Source of the DNA: Pseudomonadota bacterium
GTDB lineage: Bacteria > Myxococcota > UBA9042 > PHBI01
DNA: 7,529 bases
Assembly: GCA_005788935.1 (NCBI GenBank)
Contig: SYAK01000054.1
Span: 1 to 7,529 of the forward strand
Direction: 5' to 3'
In this document: piece after piece, positions 6,005 through 7,529 of the stretch
Layout: each line of letters opens with the position of its first letter
How positions within the stretch are numbered: position 1 is the stretch's first letter
Made by a program: the position numbers and the translations under genes
Notes under the pieces: generated by a model
Seen by the model: the letters and a program-made list of their open reading frames with translations, nothing else
Told to the model about the DNA's origin: nothing
Database searches by the model: none

Positions 6005-6056
6005 CCACCCGCCAGAATTTCCGGAACCTCACCCGCCAGAATTATGCGACTCCACA
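6005..6056 (-). repeat. Right terminal inverted repeat of the IS21 element
   Basis: Read inward on the minus strand it starts TGTGGAGTC, then the outer motif TAATTCTGGCGGGTG, then the inner motif GAAATTCTGGCGGGTGG. It aligns with the left end over about 51 bp with one single-base gap. Confidence 0.82.
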
Positions 6057-6535
6057 CAGCACGTGATTGCTTGCAGTTGAAACGATTGAGGTCGCGCTGA
6101 CCGCCTCGCCGGTCCCGCCGTCGCCGAGGTGCCAGCCGCCGAAGGCGCAGCCTGTCCGCGTCGGCGCACAGAGCGCCCCGTAGGCCCCGCCGTAGGTCAC
6201 CTCGCGCGCCGCTGGCGTCGTCCACCAGCCGCCAAAGGCGTAGCCGGCCCGCGAGGTCGTCGGCAGCGCGCCATAGCTCGCCCCGAAGGTCACGATGAGG
6301 CTCGCGGGGCTCGGCGTCGCGCCCCCCTGAGCGTCGAAGCTGATGGTGAAGGCGGTCGCAGTCCAGCGAGCATCGCCGACGTGATTGCTTGCAGTTGCAA
6401 CGATCATGACGTCGATGACCGCGCTCCAGGTGCCGTCGTCGCCCGTCCACCAGCCACCGAAGCCAAGGCCCGGGCGGGTGGGGGCGCACGGTGGGCTCCC
6501 TGTGCCGTAGGCCTGCTCGAAGGTCACGACCCGGT
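6057..6535 (-). pseudogene. InlB-type (Listeria-Bacteroides) repeat protein fragment
   Basis: The minus strand encodes VVTFEQAYG, then GLGFGGWWTGDDGTW, FTISFDAQGG, TFGASYGALPTTSRAGYAFG and a further GGW unit. These are the YG...P.R.GY.F.GWW and FD.QGG signatures of Flg_new/InlB B-repeats found in bacterial surface proteins. There is no signal peptide or proper start; coding begins abruptly near 6535. The 3' side is cut by the insertion sequence just after TASNHV, where the repeat would continue as a YARW-like motif. The middle unit seems shortened (WWTTPAAREVTYGGAYG), suggesting an internal deletion between repeats. It was probably part of a large secreted or outer-surface protein. Confidence 0.8.
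6061..6404. repeat. 26-bp direct repeat pair within the InlB fragment
   Basis: A 26-bp sequence beginning ACGTGATTGCTTGCAGTTG occurs at 6061-6086 and 6379-6404, 318 bp apart, with one mismatch. Both encode IV-S/A-TASNHV on the minus strand at equivalent places in the repeat domain. It is AT-richer than its surroundings, and one copy lies 4 bp from the insertion-sequence end. Confidence 0.75.
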
Positions 6536-6553
6536 CGCGCCTTGGGGGCGACC
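6533..6553. other. Head-to-head junction with short inverted repeat
   Basis: GGTCGC (6533-6538) and GCGACC (6548-6553) flank a 9-nt spacer exactly where minus-strand and plus-strand InlB-type coding sequences meet. A six-base repeat is short in GC-rich DNA and may be chance. Confidence 0.35.
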
Positions 6554-7141
6554 ATCCGGCGGTGCGTGCTCGCGGACCCGGAGGCGACGTGCACCTGCTC
6601 CGGGCGGGCCATCGCGGGCTCCGCCTTCACGACGTGCGCGGTCGGAGACTGCGCCGGGACGCGGGTCTGCGAGGCCAACGGGCTATCTGAATGTCGGGAC
6701 CCCGCCGGCGACGTGCGCGGCACGCCAGCGGAGGTCGTCGTGACGAACGACCCGCAGGGCGGGGTGTTCGTCGGCTCGGCGTCGCGGGTCGTGACGGTCG
6801 GCGAGGCCTACGGGCCGCTCGCGGCTGCGACGCGCGAAGGACATGCGCTCGCGGGGTGGTGGACGGCCCCGGGGGCGGCCGGGATCGAGGTCGGGGCGGA
6901 CACGGTCGTGACAGCGGCGGCCCCTCACACGTCGTACGCGCGGTGGACGGCTGACCGGCTGACCGTTCGCTTCGACAGCGAAGGCTGGACCCCGTGTCCC
7001 TTGCGCACCGTGACCTATGGCGCGACCCAAGGAGCGAGCGGGCCGGTCTGCGTGCCGACCCGCGACGGGCACGTCTTCGGCGGATGGTGGATTGGTGACG
7101 TGGACGTGTGCCGCTCAGCGGTCGCCTCGCGACCGGCCTGA
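6541..7141 (+). pseudogene. InlB-type repeat protein fragment with Cys-rich linker
   Basis: The plus strand reads RCVLADPEATCTCSG, then FTTCAVGDCAGTRVCEANG and SECRDPAG. This is a cysteine-rich linker of the C-G-R-C...G...C type seen in extracellular deltaproteobacterial proteins. Two InlB-type units follow: VVVTNDPQGG, VVTVGEAYGPL, GHALAGWWTAPG and YARWTADRLTVRFDSEG, then VTYGATQGASG and GHVFGGWWIGD. After GGWWIGD the sequence leaves the family pattern and stops at 7139-7141. It lacks a start and signal peptide because the DNA upstream is inverted InlB coding sequence. The nearest upstream GTG (6491) lies in that inverted DNA. The piece is therefore probably dead. The repeat family is clear; whether it came from the same gene as the minus-strand piece is inferred. 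Confidence 0.78.
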
Positions 7142-7294
7142 ACTCCGGGAGCCGCGCGTCGCGACGGGCCCCGCGGATACATTGAGAGGCCAGGATACCC
7201 GACATGGGACGCGTATCAAGGACGGTCGTGGTGCATCGGCCGCCAACCGGCGTCAGCGCCCTGCGGCCCGGCCGCACGCGCGTCGCCATGCCAC
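7142..7294. other. Non-coding stretch before the promoter
   Basis: No gene or RNA is recognised. A short GC-rich inverted repeat (TGCGGCC / GGCCGCA, about 7262-7276) is present but has almost no loop and no T-run. This may be the tail of the degraded InlB-type gene. Confidence 0.3.
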
Positions 7295-7324
7295 TTGACA
7301 AAGGGCAAAGCGCGTCGCTAGGGT
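7295..7324 (+). promoter_or_regulatory. Sigma-70-type promoter for the downstream gene
   Basis: A perfect -35 TTGACA (7295-7300) is followed after 18 nt by TAGGGT (7319-7324), a -10 form plausible in GC-rich genomes. Transcription would begin near 7331 and leave a leader of about 80 nt before the TTG start at 7411. Confidence 0.6.
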
Positions 7325-7410
7325 CCACGCCCCTTGTCCAGGCCGCGTCTCGCGTCGTCCCGCGTCGGGTCGACCCACCGCGCCCCAGCCCCCCAATCGG
7401 AAGGTTCCCC

Positions 7411-7529
7411 TTGGCCCTCCAGCAAGCCCCCAAAGGCGCCCCGCGCGTCGACACCAACATTGACGACTTCGAGAAGCTCCTCGCCGAGTTCGAGGCCGGC
7501 TCTCCCGTTAAGGAAGGCGAGATCGCGAA
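7411..7529 (+). CDS. rpsA: Probable ribosomal protein S1, N-terminal end
   Basis: Partial gene running off the window; 39 residues are visible. TTG 7411 is chosen because GGAAGG lies 6 nt upstream; no ATG or GTG fits the frame better. The pattern NIDDFEKLLAEFEAG followed by VKEGEIA matches the N-terminus of S1 proteins, where an acidic helix of the form F..L.EF precedes the first S1 RNA-binding domain that opens with V..GEI(V)KGTV. S1 binds mRNA on the 30S subunit and aids initiation. The strong promoter and leader suit a highly expressed housekeeping gene. Only the pre-domain helix and the first residues of the domain are visible, so another S1-domain protein is possible. Confidence 0.5.
   Translation, partial: MALQQAPKGAPRVDTNIDDFEKLLAEFEAGSPVKEGEIA

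Larger units (their letters stand above)
3550..6056 (-). mobile_element. IS21-family insertion sequence
   Basis: The element is 2507 bp. Both ends begin TGTGGAGTC (left at 3550, right as the complement ending at 6056) and continue as imperfect terminal inverted repeats of about 51 bp. It contains istA and istB in the order and TGATG overlap typical of the family. The usual 4-8 bp target duplication is absent: the left flank ends GGCTCG and the right flank begins CAGCAC. The two flanks belong to different truncated genes, a PIN toxin on the left and an InlB-repeat protein on the right. IstB is frameshifted, so this copy probably cannot transpose unaided. Confidence 0.88.

Overview
This is a GC-rich window with GTG and TTG starts, an FGE/SUMF1-type protein, Listeria-Bacteroides (InlB-type) repeat protein fragments and an IS21-family element. 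The mix suggests a large-genome, GC-rich bacterium of the Myxococcota/deltaproteobacterial kind. That assignment is inferred from gene content and composition, not from a marker gene. Most of the window reads as an accessory segment full of broken genes, lying between an FGE-like gene on the left and what looks like the start of a ribosomal protein S1 gene on the right.

Left part (1-1800). The C-terminal part of an FGE-sulfatase-domain protein (+) enters from outside the window. It is followed by a complete 195-residue protein with a GIY-YIG nuclease-like core (+). Convergent to it, on the minus strand, is a DUF4160/DUF2442 pair that was once translationally coupled. A perfect 10-bp tandem duplication now sits exactly at the overlap. 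It frameshifts the end of the DUF4160 gene and moves the DUF2442 start codon from about 5 to 15 nt from its strong Shine-Dalgarno sequence. The DUF4160 gene also appears to lack about 8-9 internal codons.

Middle part (1925-3550). An intact AAA-type ATPase with a DUF4143 C-terminal domain is encoded on the minus strand. Directly upstream of it lies a strictly phased array of 23-bp repeats with a conserved 19-base frame and a variable 4-base slot. At least eight units run from 3235 to 3418, with two more degenerate ones reaching almost to the ATPase start. Against the far side of the array lies a remnant of about 45 codons of a PIN-domain (VapC-type) toxin, truncated on both sides.

IS21-family element (3550-6056). 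This 2.5-kb element has imperfect terminal inverted repeats of about 51 bp, each carrying a double copy of a short motif. It encodes an apparently intact istA transposase and a frameshifted istB helper ATPase; istA and istB overlap by TGATG. No target-site duplication is visible and different broken genes flank the two ends, which points to rearrangement after or during insertion.

Right part (6057-7529). Two pieces of InlB-type repeat protein lie head to head, meeting near 6535 with neither having a start or signal peptide, so this looks like an inversion breakpoint. After the second piece comes a non-coding stretch with a good sigma-70-type promoter (7295-7324). It drives a gene starting at TTG 7411 that runs out of the window and resembles the N-terminus of ribosomal protein S1.

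No single working multi-gene system is evident. The best leads are the 23-bp array upstream of the ATPase, the small tandem duplications that broke two genes, and the inversion plus IS rearrangement.
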